Origin: Symbiodinium natans
Taxonomy: Eukaryota > Sar > Dinophyceae > Suessiales > Symbiodiniaceae
Length of the DNA stretch: 64,000 nucleotides
Assembly: GCA_905221605.1 (NCBI GenBank)
Contig: CAJNDS010002146.1
Location: 489,406-553,405 of the forward strand
Direction: 5' to 3'
Shown: positions 10,648 to 21,948 of the stretch, piece after piece
Position numbering within the stretch: position 1 is the first letter of the stretch
How the letters are laid out: every line of letters starts with the position of its first letter
Notes under the pieces: model-generated
What the model saw: the letters and a program-made list of their open reading frames with translations, nothing else
Database searches by the model: none
Told to the model about the DNA's origin: nothing
Made by a program: the position numbers and the translations under genes

Positions 10648-10677
10648 CTCCTGCGGGCTGGGCCGACGTCGGCTCCG
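10648..10677 (-). CDS. candidate microexon (RSRRRPSPQE)
   Basis: Acceptor GATCGCAG|, donor GAG|GCCCTC; 30 nt, phase 0/0. Bracketed by CCCTAAA (left) and TTTAGGG (right). Confidence 0.45.
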
Positions 10678-11887
10678 CTGCGATCTGGGTGTGGGGCTTA
10701 GGGTTTAGGGTTTAGAGTGTAGGGATTAGGGTTTAGGGTTTAGGGTTTAGGACGACTCAGGAGATTTGATGGATCTTTAGGGTGATAAGGATTCAGGGGG
10801 TTTGAAGGGATTTTTAGGGTGATAAGGATTTCAGGGGGTCTTGAACGGATTTTTAAGGTTTGCAACGGTGTTTAGGATTCGGTTGAGAGTTCAGGGATGC
10901 TAAGGATTCAGAGGTCTTGGCATGGCGTTTTAGGGTCGGGAGTGCCAAGACGAATAGGGTTTAGGGTTTAGGGTCTGGGGTTTGGGGTTTAGGGTTCAGG
11001 GTTTCGGGTTTCGGGTCCGCCGACCCTGGCGGCGTGTTGGATGGGAAAAGGAAGTGAAAACCTCCCTCTTTCCCTTTACACACCCAAAACGCGGCGGGGG
11101 GGGGGGGGGTAGGGGGGGGGTTTTCCATGGAGGGCCAGGCCACCCACACCGCATAAACTCACGGACCATAGGCGGTTTCGCACAGGACATAGGGGCCCTT
11201 TGGGAAAAGACCCACCTGCCCCCCCACCCCCCCCCCGCTGGGTTGGCCTGTTCAACAATTGATGGGGCTGCCCTGCCCTTCCAGCTGGCTTCAGCTCCTG
11301 TTTGGGTCCTGGTGCTACTCCCCCCCACCCCCCCGCCCCCCAACGTTTCACAGAGGCTCAAGCAAATCAACTTTTGGATCCTTTGAGCTGACGAGCGCGT
11401 TTAAACCTTTCAACTATGCTCCAGCGGGGTCGGCGGCTTGAGCCGGAGGCTCTTAAATTTCGGGTGTAGGGTTAATGATTTCCTCGTTGTCAGGCAGACC
11501 AGTCCGACTGTTAACGCCTGGCCTGGATGTAAGATCATCACAGAGGTTCACAGATCCTAGAGACAGAGGTGACCACTCTTTTTGGGGTGTTGAGAAGATA
11601 CGAGCCATCCATGTGAACCTCCCGTGCTTCCTGCAGCAGCAGACGCAAGCATCCTGCATCTTCCTCCTCAACTCTGTCCCACCCTAAAGTCTGAACCCAA
11701 AGGCCCTCCGCAAAGAAAGAAGCAAAATGCAAAAGCGACACAGCCATGAACAAAAAAAAAGTCCACCCTTCCACGCCACATCTTCAACCTACCCTGAAGC
11801 TTAAACCCTAAACCCTGAACCCTTAACCCTGAACCCTAAACCCCAAACCCTACAACCCCACAAGCCTCAAACCTACGCTCCGTGGGC

Positions 11888-11947
11888 CTTGCCCTGCTTG
11901 CTCCGCTGGACGGTGCCCAGCTGGGCCTGGATCTCTGCCAGGCTAAG
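11888..11947 (-). CDS. candidate microexon, coiled-coil-like
   Basis: Acceptor GGCTGCAG|, donor AAG|GCCCAC; 60 nt, phase 0/0; LSLAEIQAQLGTVQRSKQGK. Leu/Ile spacing fits a helix. CCCTAAA repeats on the left, TTTAGGG on the right. Confidence 0.55.
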
Positions 11948-12614
11948 CTGCAGCCTCTCAGGACTGGGAGACTGGGCGTTAAGGGTTCAGGGTTTAGGGT
12001 GAGACTGGGGTTGAGGGTTTAGGGTGAGGGGTTTCAGGGTTGCTGGATTTCTGGGTTTTAGGGTTTTAACGGTTTCAGGATGAGGGCTTTATGCGCTTGA
12101 GGTTTGAAGAATTCGGGCTAAGATAGAGCTGCAACCTTAATCTTCTCTCTTCCAAGTCCCTCAGTCTAAGGAGCTAGATGAGGCCGCGCAGAATCTCGCT
12201 CTAGGCTTCTTTTCACAACCGTCTTTTGACCTGATGGATTCTTGGGTTTTGACTTCGGGAACCGGGTTCAGGGTTTCGGGTCTAGAGCTTGCCTCTGACG
12301 GCATCAGTATGCTCAGACTTTTCTGCCCTAAGCCTCAAAACGACTGAATTTACTCTTTGTTGTGCTCCAGCCTCGAGACTGGAGGTGGATGTCGGAGCCC
12401 TATATAATTGAATCTCGATGGGTTATTATCGCAGGCTTTTTGGGTTATATAGAGATTCGGGACCTAGGGCAGACAGAGTTTGAAAACATGCTGTTCAAGG
12501 CAGCGTCCGGAATATTGGTGCGCTGCTGAAAGCCTGCTAAACCCTAAACCCGAAACCCTAAACCATAAACTCTAAACCCTAAACTCCAAGTCCTAAACCC
12601 CCTTGACAGGCATC

Positions 12615-12657
12615 CTGGGTTCTGGGGTCGGCGCTGTTGCAAGCGACTCTGGCTGTC
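12615..12657 (-). CDS. candidate microexon (DSQSRLQQRRPQNP)
   Basis: Acceptor CCGCAAG|; the donor would have to be GA (CCAG|GATGCC), so the 3' boundary is doubtful. Here the right flank is CCCTAAA, an exception to the usual bracket. Confidence 0.35.
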
Positions 12658-12767
12658 CTTGCGGAGAGAGCCCAACGGCCCCCGCTGATTCTTCAGGAAA
12701 CCCTAAACCCCAAACCCTAAATCCTAAACCCAAAAGCCTAAACAGCACAAACTCTAAACCCTAGGCC

Positions 12768-12838
12768 TAAACCCTAAACCCTAAACCCTAACCCTCAACC
12801 CTCAACCCTAAACCCTAAACCCTAAACCCTAAACCCTA
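12768..12838. repeat. CCCTAAA array
   Basis: About ten near-perfect telomere-like heptamers with two CCCTCAA variants. Confidence 0.9.
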
Positions 12839-13604
12839 GGGGTCCTAAGGTATGTTCCTGCCTTGCTATCCTTATCTTCCTTATCCTCCTTCTCGCCCAT
12901 CCTCCTTGTTTCCCCATTCTCCTTATCCTCCTGCAACACCCTAAAGCCTAAACCCTAAATCCTAAACCCTATATTGGGTTCTTTGTCCGGTGCTACGACC
13001 GAAAGCATGCAAAAATGAAGACAATGCGCATGACACGAAGAGAGCCAAACACACGTCACTTGAGGATGAAACCGAAATGTCCCCCTCCCCCCTCAACAAA
13101 AAAAACGACTGAGCTGCTCGCGAACCATATCATCGAGCTCGTCCAAGCGACACCCGCCAGGCTTAACCTACAAGCCCTAAACCCAAACTCCCGAACTCCG
13201 AACCCTAAACTCTAAACCGTAACCCTGCCATCCATGCGTCCTCAGGTGGCGATGCCGTTTCCGACAGCCTCGACGCAAGGGCTATTTCCCCACGCGCCCA
13301 TGTCTTCAAACATCCTCTAAATCGTAAAGGGATTCCTATTGTGGCTTTGAAGCACATTCCTGAATCAAGACTGGCATGATTTTGTGTAGAAGTTCTGAGA
13401 AGTACATCCATCTCATCCAGGACAGAGGAGCTTGACAGAACTCCTCAAATCCTTCTTTGCCAGACCGAAACTCGCTGCAACCCTATGGGGTGTAGGAGCA
13501 ATCATCCTACCTTCCGAACACGAAAGTGGAGCCCCTATTGTTTGCGCTGGGCTAAGGGAAACTGACCCTGAAGTAGGGGAAAAGCGTGCTCCAAAAAACC
13601 CTAC

Positions 13605-13730
13605 ACCCTCAACCCTATCCCTAAACCCTAAACCCTAAACCCTAAACCCTAAACCTTAAACCCTAAAACCTAAGCCCTAAGCCCTAAGCCCTAAGCCCTA
13701 AACCCTAAACCCTAAACCCTAAACCCTTTC
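13605..13730. repeat. CCCTAAA array with CCCTAAG block
   Basis: CCCTAAA units change to four consecutive CCCTAAG units (about 13671-13698) and back again, a locally homogenised variant. Confidence 0.9.
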
Positions 13731-13762
13731 CTAACAAAGAGGCTAAATCGAGCGCGGGCTGC

Positions 13763-13819
13763 TTCGAGATTCGCGTCTGGCTGAACTCTTTGAGGAGCCC
13801 CCTCTGCAACGCTGCGTAC
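13763..13819 (-). CDS. candidate microexon (VRSVAEGAPQRVQPDANLE)
   Basis: Acceptor CCAACAG|, donor GAA|GCAGCC; 57 nt, phase 0/0. An alternative acceptor, GTTGCAG|, gives RGLLKEFSQTRISK in another frame. CCCTAAA on the left, TTTAGGG on the right. Confidence 0.4.
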
Positions 13820-14352
13820 CTGTTGGAGGGTCTTGAGCTTGAGGGTTTATAAAGATGTAGGGTTTAGGGTTTAGGGTTTAGGGCTTTCAGAGGTTTGGGG
13901 TTTAGGGGTGTAGTGGGGGTAGGGTTTAGAGGTTCAAGGTTGCTGCGGTTCACATGTTGAAGTTGGCATCCAAAGAGTTCGGTCTCAGGGCCACCGTGGG
14001 CACGAGGTGTAGGGACTACAAGGGCTTCCTAGACATGTTGCGTTCACGTCTTCGCGTTGAGGCAATGAGTGTCATCGCACTAAGGTTTCCAGTAGCTATC
14101 ACCATAATAGCTATCCTACTACTTGCCAACCCCCCATGAACTGAAATTAAGCAGCTCCCCAGAGGTTCCAACACCTGCTAATTAAGGAATATTCCATGAA
14201 CCATAACAAGAACCCCAATACATTTTGAGGCATATTCCTTGATTAAGGGGTATTGGAGTCCCTGGGTTTTGTTTAGGGTTTAGGGTTTAGGGTTAAGGGT
14301 TAAGGGTTTAGGGTTAAAGGTTTAGGGTTTAGGGGCACTTGCCGATGCAGTC

Positions 14353-14423
14353 TTCCAGTGACTTCTGCGACACCGTTTGGGCCGCCGGGGCCAGGGAAGG
14401 CAGAGGCAGCAGGTCTTCAGTGC
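14353..14423 (-). CDS. candidate microexon (TEDLLPLPSLAPAAQTVSQ...)
   Basis: Acceptor GCGCAAG|, donor CTGGAA|GACTGC (GA type, uncertain); 71 nt, enters with 2 nt and leaves in phase 0. Pro/Ala/Ser-rich linker-like peptide, ending KSLE. Confidence 0.45.
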
Positions 14424-15040
14424 CTTGCGCGCTGTTTACGGTTTAGGGTTTAGGGTTTACGAAATTAGGGGTCTATTTTAGGGGTCACCTGTTTTCGTAA
14501 ACCCCCATATAGGGATCCCCAAAGCCCAAACCTTTCTGGTCCTTAGAAGGGACGAGGGACTGTATAGGTACCCCACATAGCCCCTAGAAGGGTAACGCTG
14601 GGGGACATACGGTACCTAGTTCCTTCTTTCCCTACTAAGGGCCGGGAAAAAAAGGAACTAAGCCCGAAAGACCCCTCCAAACATGGCCGGCTTTGGGTTG
14701 TAGGGACCGTGAGATCTGGGATTCCAAAGCCCGTTAAACCGCTGTTAGGCTTAGGTTCTTTAACCCTAAGGCCCTAAATCTAAGGTTGGAAAAGTTTAGG
14801 GCTGGAGGTTCCAGGGTTTATGGTAACCGTGCCGTCTAGCAAATCTGACAGGCCTGACTTTGTGGAAGCCTCAAGAATCTGGGACCGCCTGAACCAAAAA
14901 TTGTTCCCTGAAGCCTAAACCCTTTCATGGGTTTGGGCCCAGGGTTCGGGGTCATGGGGCACTTCATTGCGGCAGCACGACTTGAGTCAGGTTTGGAGCT
15001 TCGGGCTTGAGGGGTTTGGGGGGTTTTCTGGTCATTCCTA

Positions 15041-15107
15041 AACCCTAAACCCTAAACCCTAAACCCTAAACCCTAAACCCTAAACCCTAAACCCTAAACC
15101 CTAAACC
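15041..15107. repeat. CCCTAAA array, perfect
   Basis: Nine or more identical heptamers ending directly at the 15113 exon. A second array lies at 15224-15292. Confidence 0.95.
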
Positions 15108-15112
15108 GCAGC

Positions 15113-15146
15113 CTGCCACTTGCAGAGCGTACAGCTCATGCGCGCC
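15113..15146 (-). CDS. candidate microexon (GAHELYALQVA)
   Basis: Acceptor CGGCTGCAG|, donor GGCAG|GCTGCG; 34 nt, leaving 1 nt that completes a Gly codon with the 2-nt start of the 14353-14423 exon. An alternative GT donor lies after CTGCAA. Confidence 0.4.
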
Positions 15147-16174
15147 CTGCAGCCGGCTTTCTGTGGATTAGGGACTGGGGTAGCTGTGAGGTGTGCGCAC
15201 TGAAGACCTTCAACCCCACAAACAAACCCTAAACCCTAAACCCTGAACCCTAAACCCTAAACCCTAAACCCTAAACCCTAAACCCTAAACCGTCCCTAAT
15301 GCATTCTAGCATATACCAAGTAAATGTCATACCGCAGGGGTCAGCAGCAAACACTACACCCGAAACTGTCGGAACCGAGACCCTCGACTCGAACTCAAAC
15401 CCCTGTAAGGGCACCTTGTAGGGTTTAGGGTTTAGGGTTTAGGGTTTAGGGTTTAGGGTTGCCCTGGAAGCCTCCTCCTTGTCCCCATGCCCCATCCCTT
15501 CAGCCCAGGTTTTACAGGACATGTGGGCTTTGGGGGCCGCTGGGTTCGGGGACTCGGCTTTAGTGGAGGGTCTGTAGAGGTGTATGCAGGGCTTACAGGG
15601 TTTGGGGTCTTGCGGTTTGTGGGAGAACTGCGATGTTCTTTTTAGAGCGCGCAGGGTTTGGGGATGCTCAGCTGCGGAAGAAGGGATCGAAACCAAACCC
15701 AGTACCATAGTGGCCTGAATGATTAGAATAGGGTTCTTGGGGGTCCTTATTCTAGTATACTTATATCGGGACCATAAGGGAATACTATTCGCAATTATTC
15801 CGACATTTTTTGTAATCTCTAAACCCTGAACTCCAAACCCTAAACTCTAAACCCACAACAGCCCAAAAGACCCTGTCAACCCTATACCCTTAAGAAAACC
15901 CATGTGAGACCAAACCATGGCCTTCTTCTGCGCAACACGGAGCGCGGCCAGCTCGGGAGCAGTGGCGCGCCCATCCTCAGAAATGAGCGGCTCGGGTTTT
16001 GGGTTCACCGTTAGGCTCAACATCAAAATCCCTCCCCCCCCCTCCCTACCCCGGATCTTGGAGTTATAGTACGGATTTAGGCAGGTGGCTCGATCTACTG
16101 ACGTTTCGGGGCGTCAGGCAAAGCATGTCGTGCTCCCCGCCCCCGACCACCCCTTCCACGAGTTCGAAGCCTGC

Positions 16175-16222
16175 CTCGTCGCGCTTTGGGCGTTGTCGCA
16201 CCGCCTCGATGTCCTTGTTCAG
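16175..16222 (-). CDS. candidate microexon (LNKDIEAVRQRPKRDE)
   Basis: Acceptor CCCTGAAG|, donor GAG|GCAGGC; 48 nt, phase 0/0; charged helical peptide. TTTGAGGG/TTTAGGG-like sequence on the right. The plus-strand frame through here is an antisense shadow. Confidence 0.5.
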
Positions 16223-17214
16223 CTTCAGGGGTTTGAGGGTTTTAGGGAATTGGGCCCAGGGTTTACGGGGTCTGAAGGGCTTCCGGTCGATAAGGGAGCT
16301 GGATACAACCTTCCGGATGCAGATGGGGTCTCAGCCATTGCAAGAGACTTTTTTTCCCGTATACTAAGAGGCCTTAACAAGGATTATTGTACCCCTATTA
16401 GATCCCCTATAAAGGACCAGTTGACCATATCGAACCCTATCCGAAGCTTGTTTCAAAACTTGGTTTAAGGGGTGAGAGCGTGGACAGCAACTGTCAGTGG
16501 AGGGGTTGAACCATGGCCTTTCGGCAGAGGCCGGGTCTCCAGTACACTCCACTGTACTACTTTTGTGTTGTTGTAATCTTGGTAGTAAGGGAACCATAAT
16601 CTAGTACTCTCTAGCTTTTGTATTTTGTTGTAAGGATACAGGGTTGAAGATTCTAAGTCGTTTCGGGCTTTTGTGTTCCAGCTTGGAAGCCCGGAAGCCG
16701 GTTTGACTAACTGGGTAGCAAGGAGGGGGCCCTAAACCCTAAACGCTAAACCCTAAACCCTAAACCATACTGAAAGTAGACTTACAGTCAAAAGGGCTTC
16801 CAAGAGGGGTAGGCGCAGGATTTGCCCTGGGCTCCTGGTGAAGCATGTCTTGGTGGAAGTAGTAGTTTATTCTCTGGTGATGCTGCGGCAGGTCTTCTAG
16901 TGTTGAGTTGCTTTTGTTTTCCGGTGTTCGGGTTTAGGTTTTGAGGCCCTGCAGGCTTAATTTGGGTTTAGGGTATATCTCTCACTTCATCCCTCGCTTG
17001 CGCCCCATCCAATAATCTTGCCTTCTTTACGCAGCATTTTTGCAGCAGAAGGTACAAGGCTGCAAGACACTCGCTTTTTCCTCTAGTCTGACATCCAACA
17101 GAATGCCTCAGGGCTCGTGAAGCCGTGCAGGGATTAGGGGCCGAACCCCCCGAGAACTAGGGTTTAGGGTTTATATATGTTTAGGGTTTAGGGATTAGGG
17201 TTTAGCCGAACTTC

Positions 17215-17274
17215 CTTCTCCAGCTTGTCTCGACGCTTGGCTTCCTCCTGCAACAGGCAAGCTTTGTCGGCCGA
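17215..17274 (-). CDS. candidate microexon, coiled-coil-like
   Basis: Acceptor CTCTCAAG|, donor AAG|GAAGTT (GA) or three bases later GAA|GTTCGG (GT); 60 or 63 nt, phase 0; SADKACLLQEEAKRRDKLEK. TTTAGGG-like tract on the right. Confidence 0.5.
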
Positions 17275-17974
17275 CTTGAGAGACCCAACAAGAGGAGGTC
17301 CTTAAGAGATCACCCTTAGGGTTAGGATTTAGGGTTTAGGGTTTAGGGAGTCTTGTAGGATTCGTAAGGGAAGGGGGTTCAAGGGGGGTATGCATAAGAA
17401 CTCTATAAGAGTCTAGTGTTTTGGGGGCCCCAGCATTCACATCGGGTGTCTGGGCTGAACCTGTTTTGGGGTTGGCCACTTCTCGAAAAGAACCTAGAAC
17501 CCCGAAACAGGCTGAAGCCCTGGATGGTAGGGCTTACCAGGCTCTTGGGCCTCCAAAACCCCAAAATCACCAAGTCCCTCTGTAGGAGGGTCCTTGGAGC
17601 CTTAGGTAGTTGGTGGGGAAGGTTTCGGGCTTTTTTCGGGCACGGGGCCACCCTGCAAAACTCGAGCTTCCGCACGAGACGGTAGGCATTAAAACCAAAA
17701 CTCCAATTCCTATAGTCTACCCCCTCAACCTCAAACCCCTTGGTATCTCAGCAACCATTCTCATAACAAGGGTACCCTTTTCGGGGTTGGTCACTTTGAG
17801 AAGGTAACCCTCAAGCCTTGGGACCCCTAACCCCTCAACCCATACCCTTAGGTTGGAAATAGCCGAACAAACCTAATATGAGAATGCCTTTTGGTCCAAA
17901 ACCCTAAAATACGAGGCCTTAGAGCCTTAGGGTCAAGACCCTGACCCCTAAACCCCAAACCCCCAAATCCCTAA

Positions 17975-18076
17975 ACTAGTTCATGGTTGGGATAGTATTA
18001 GATGTAAATGTGTATTCCTTATTGGGTTTAAGTACCCTTAAAAATGTAACATGTTACCCAACTATGACAAAGGAAT
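17975..18076. repeat. dispersed element F, copy 1
   Basis: TTCATGGTTGGGATAGTATT...CTTATTGGGTTTAAGT...CTACCC/TTACCCAACTATGACAAA. Shares most of its length with 48976-49072. Short terminal inverted arms (GGTTGGGATA / TACCCAACTATG). Confidence 0.7.
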
Positions 18077-18090
18077 CCCTAAACTGGAGC

Positions 18091-18147
18091 CTTGTTGGCA
18101 CGTTCCAACTCGTCTCGTCGTCCACGCGTCTGCTCGACCTCCAGGAG
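18091..18147 (-). CDS. candidate microexon (LLEVEQTRGRRDELERANK)
   Basis: Acceptor CACCGGAAG|, donor AAG|GCTCCA; 57 nt, phase 0/0; strongly coiled-coil-like. Element F begins 15 bp into the downstream intron, and TTTAGGG follows on the plus-strand right. Confidence 0.55.
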
Positions 18148-18408
18148 CTTCCGGTGGGGCCAGGGACGCCCAAATACCCACAGAGCTTAGGCTGAGGATG
18201 GGTTTAGGGCTTAGGGTTTAGGGTTTAGCGTTAGGGTTCAGGGACCTAGAAAGTCTTCGTGCGACAAGCATACAAGCAGAGGTGGCTACTGGACATTTCG
18301 CTTTTTATCTAATCTGAGTGAGTCTTTTGCGTAGATTGCTTTAGGCATTGCAGAGGGATGATCGTCTGACCTTAAAGATCAAGCCCCCCAGAATGATGGA
18401 CAACTATG

Positions 18409-18497
18409 CTAGACCCAGGAGCAACCTAGGAAAAAAACGGGTATAAGGGAACACAAACCCTAAAAAACTGGTGATAAGGGCCGACGCTGGGTCCTAG
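18409..18497. mobile_element. palindromic element E, copy 1
   Basis: CTAGACCCAGGAGCAACCTAGG left arm and ...GCTGGGTCCTAG right arm, with an A-rich run after the left arm. The same arms occur at 48328-48593 around another element. Confidence 0.6.
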
Positions 18498-18770
18498 TAT
18501 GAGCAACTTCCGTCCCAAGACCTATTCTCACACTCAAGCGCATGCTTCCAAGCACGCTGGTCTCTGCGTGCCTCGTGGACCAGTGCGGCCTGCGATGGTG
18601 AGCGGTCTCAAACTTTCTACGTGGCCTTCAGGGTTTAGGGTCTAGTACAGAGATGCTACAAGTGATCCCTAACCATGTGGGGGAATATACTAAACCCCAC
18701 ACCTTTAAGGGTGTAGGCAGAGCACCGAAGGGGACTACCGTCCCTAAACCCTATACCCTAAACCCTAGAC

Positions 18771-18836
18771 CCCAGACCCCAAACCCTAAACCCTAAACCC
18801 TAAACCCTAAACCCTAAACCCTAAACCCTAAACCCT
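18771..18836. repeat. CCCTAAA array abutting an exon
   Basis: Eight perfect units ending about 17 bp before the 18854 exon. The opposite-orientation array starts at 18938. Confidence 0.95.
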
Positions 18837-18853
18837 AGCTGTCGACTCTGCGC

Positions 18854-18877
18854 CTGGGCCGCCGCGCTGGTGGCCAC
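18854..18877 (-). CDS. candidate microexon (VATSAAAQ)
   Basis: Acceptor CAGCCGCAG|, donor CAG|GCGCAG; 24 nt, phase 0/0. An upstream acceptor CTGCGCAG| would add Pro-Gln. Bracketed by convergent telomere-like arrays. Confidence 0.4.
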
Positions 18878-18937
18878 CTGCGGCTGCGCAGCTGAGGCCA
18901 GATGTTGATTCTAAGGGTACTTACATGGTCCTCAAGG

Positions 18938-18993
18938 TTTAGGGTTTAGGGTTTAGGGTTTAGGGTTTAGGGTTTAGGGTTTAGGGTTTAGGG
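18938..18993. repeat. TTTAGGG array
   Basis: Eight perfect heptamers running straight into MITE family C at 18994. Confidence 0.95.
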
Positions 18994-19088
18994 TTGGGAT
19001 GTTCCCCCTTCTACTAACAGTCCTTAATAGGGATTATAGTACCCCCCCCCAATACAATAGACTGTTAGTATAAGGGGGAACATCCCAA
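18994..19088. mobile_element. MITE family C, copy 1
   Basis: Arms TTGGGATGTTCCCCCTT...ACTAACAGTCC and AGACTGTTAGTATAAGGG...ACATCCCAA around TTAATAGGGATTATAGTACC. No coding capacity. Confidence 0.85.
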
Positions 19089-19089
19089 G

Positions 19090-20180
19090 TTTAGGGCGGG
19101 CTCTTAAAACGGTACCCCTTATATACTCCATTCAAACTAAGGGCCCATACATCAGAACCCTTATTTAAAGGAGGTTAGGGACGGGGTACCGGGTTGAAGG
19201 ATTTAGGTCTCGGGGATGTAGGGATGTAGATCTCAGGGATCAAAGAATTTAGGGCTTGGGGTTTCAGGGTTTGGGTTCAGCGTTCAGGGCTGTCAAACAA
19301 CAGGATGGGCCCCTAAAAACAGGCCCCTAGGGTTGGGAGGGTTGCGGGGTAGGGGGGGGGGGGGTCCTTTCATACCACAAGAGATACGTGACATATACCC
19401 TATACTCTTGGGCAGTTCATTCTTTCACTCCTTCCCATGTAATGCTACGATAACAGGTGAGTGAAAAAGTGAATGAACAAGTGAATGAACGTATGAGGTG
19501 GACCTGACACCTGGAATATTGGAAATTCATGAATTTAAATCCACAAATCCTTTTTTGGGCCTTTGTATTCATTTCACTCTCTTTATAATATTCTCCAAAA
19601 AGACCCTATTAAATGATATTGACAGATAGACATCATTTGTAATCTATAAACTGGCCATTGACAAGCATTTGAGGCCCACACTATGACCTTAGTTTTTTTT
19701 GCATCTTGGGTCCCAAGACCCTGGGGGCTTATGGTTTATGGTTTAGGGTTTAGGGTTTAGGATGCTCTGTGGCTTGGGGCTCAGGGTTTCGGGAGGCTCT
19801 TTGAGTTTGCCGGCTCATGCGTAGGGTTCATGGGCCGTGGAAGTAACATATGCCTCGTAGTATGTAGGTTTCTATTGGGGAAAGGGAAGCCCCTAAACCC
19901 TAAACCCTAGCCCTAAACCCTAAACCCTTTTACCTTTTAACTTTTACCCTAAACCCTAAACCCTAAACCCTAAACCGAAGCCATCAACCCTCCAGCCTAA
20001 TCCTCTGAGGAGCATAAGGGCCATACTAGGAGTATTGTAAAGGGAACCTCTTGGGTGTACATCCAGGACTTCGGTCACCTCTACAGGATCTTCAACACTA
20101 AGCCGCAAGTAGGGGGAAACCCTAAACCCTAAACCCTAAACCCTAAACCCTAAACCCTAAACCCTAAACCCTAAGCGTAG
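19090..20180. other. no gene seen
   Basis: Holds a piece of palindrome family G (GGGCCCATACATCAGAACCC, 19141-19160), an AT-rich unique stretch (19430-19700) with GTGAATGAA repeats, and telomere-like tracts at 19735-19762, 19892-19975 and 20117-20173. Confidence 0.6.
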
Positions 20181-20579
20181 GGTGAGCTGCTCCAGGGCCT
20201 GGTGGGTCCCTGCTGAAGGATTGCCGTCATCTGAATCATGAACCCTCCATCCTAAACCCCACCCAACTGTCTCTCTGCTTCTGCCGGAGGACCTCAGAAC
20301 TGAACCCACAACGGCTCCCTGAGCTCGATATGATCTTGGGACCCTGGGCTACTCTTCAAGGTGGTTCCGACCCTGTCCTAAACCCTAAACCCTAAACCCT
20401 AAACCTTTAACCCTAAACCCCAAACCCTAAACCCTAAACCACCAAACCCCAAACCAGAATGAAAAGGAATGGCCCAAGTGCGCCTGAGCCCGGAGACTCT
20501 CTTCCGAAGCCTGGATGTTTGCAACGGCCGTAGGGTTTACTGTTTCAGGGTTTGGGTTTAGATTTTGGGCTTACTGGGC

Positions 20580-20835
20580 TAGGGTTTAGGTTATAGGGCT
20601 TAGGGTATAGGGTTTAGGGTCTGGGGTTTAGGGTTTAGGGTTTAGGGTTTAGTGTTTAGATTTAGGGCTTACTGTTTGGATTTAGGGTTTACTGTTTAGG
20701 GCTTAGGGTTTAGTGTTTAGATTTAGGGCTTACTGTTTGCATTTAGGGTTTATTGTTAGGGTTTAGGGTTTAGTGCTTAGATTTAGGGCTTACTGTTGGG
20801 ATCTAGGGTTTACTGTTTAGATTTGGGGTTTAGTG
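20580..20835. repeat. higher-order heptamer repeat
   Basis: TTTAGGG variants arranged in a longer unit: TTTAGTGTTTAGATTTAGGG, then CTTACTGTTTGGATTTAGGG, then TTTACTGTTTAGG; the whole unit recurs about three times at roughly 60-bp spacing with small changes. Confidence 0.75.
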
Positions 20836-21232
20836 TCTAGGGTCAGCCGCCAAGACCCCGTAATGAAGGAATGGGACCCCAACGCCTCTTTTAGCCCGGA
20901 AACGCCTAAACCCTGAACCCTTAAGGCGTAACCCTGGCAACCCTAAATCCCTGAATCCCTCAACCCTTGTCTGCCGCGAACCCCGATGTAAACCTCATAA
21001 GCCAAGAAAAACCAAAAAAACAACCTATAGTTAAATCCGGGGTCATGGCGATTATGAGGGAGCCCCCCCGCCCCCCCGAAAAATAGAAGAAGATGCCGTT
21101 TGCTAGCAATCCCACCTGAACCCTGAAGCCCGAAACCTAAACCCCAGAATCACCCATTCATTAGCCTATAAACCCCTAAACCCTAAACCCGAAACCCAAA
21201 ACCCTAAACCCTAAACCCTAAACCCCACCAGC

Positions 21233-21310
21233 CTCGAGATCCTCGCCGGCGGGCGCATCGCCCAAGGTACCGTGGAGGTGGCGCCCGCGCTGCTCCGCTC
21301 GCTCCAGCTC
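21233..21310 (-). CDS. candidate microexon (ELERAEQRGRHLHG...)
   Basis: Acceptor CCACGAAG|, donor GAG|GCTGGT; 78 nt, phase 0/0; begins coiled-coil-like and ends with Gly/Asp/Ala-rich GEDLE. CCCTAAA array ends 8 bp to the left; TTTAGGG starts to the right. Confidence 0.5.
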
Positions 21311-21423
21311 CTTCGTGGGCTTAGGGTTTGGGGTTCAGGGTTTAGGGTTAGGGTTTGGGGTTTAAGATTTAGGGTTTGGGGTTTAGGATTTAAGTTTTAG
21401 GGTTGAGGGTTTAGGGCCTAATT

Positions 21424-21527
21424 GGAGGGTCATGGAAAGTTGCAGATAAGGTTAGAAATATGGTAACTACACTTATGACCCTATTCAAGGTACGTACGTA
21501 TAACCCTACCCATGAACCTGCTTATAA
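21424..21527. mobile_element. MITE family B, copy 1
   Basis: TTGGAGGGTCATGG start, GGTAACTACACTTATGACCC middle, and ATAACCCTACCCATGAACCT end. A diverged copy. Confidence 0.6.
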
Positions 21528-21895
21528 GGGTTTAGGGACTTCGGAAGGTGCAAAGGTCTCTAGAGTTTTGGCTACCAGGGTGTTTGGGCGGTGGCAGGGC
21601 TCGAGCCCGTAATGCAAAACCCAGATCCCGAGTTCTCGGACAAAGACGCAGAGTTTTTGGCGGGTGCAGATCCACACCCCTCGAGCCCCGAAAGCCCCTA
21701 AACCCGAAACCCCTAAACCCTAAACCCTAAACCCTAAACCCCTAACCCTAAACCCCCTTAAAGCCTCTCATGTGCGCTAACCCTAGAGATGGGGGAGAAG
21801 AGGCTGCGCTGGCGGGGGGGGAGGGGGGGGCTTTATGGGCCGTTTCGACTCCCGGGCCCTGCTTTGGAGCAGCTTCGGGTTGCCGGAAGGCGTTT

Positions 21896-21948
21896 AGGGT
21901 TTAGGGTTTAGGGTTTAGGGTTTAGGGTTTAGGGTTTAGGGTTTAGGG
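21896..21948. repeat. TTTAGGG array
   Basis: Seven to eight perfect units. A CCCTAAA tract in the opposite orientation is at 21713-21752. Confidence 0.9.

Noticed and set aside
16085-16468. Plus-strand frame beginning MARSTDVSGRQ
   Set aside because: Antisense of the better-supported minus-strand exon 16175-16222 and flanking repeat.
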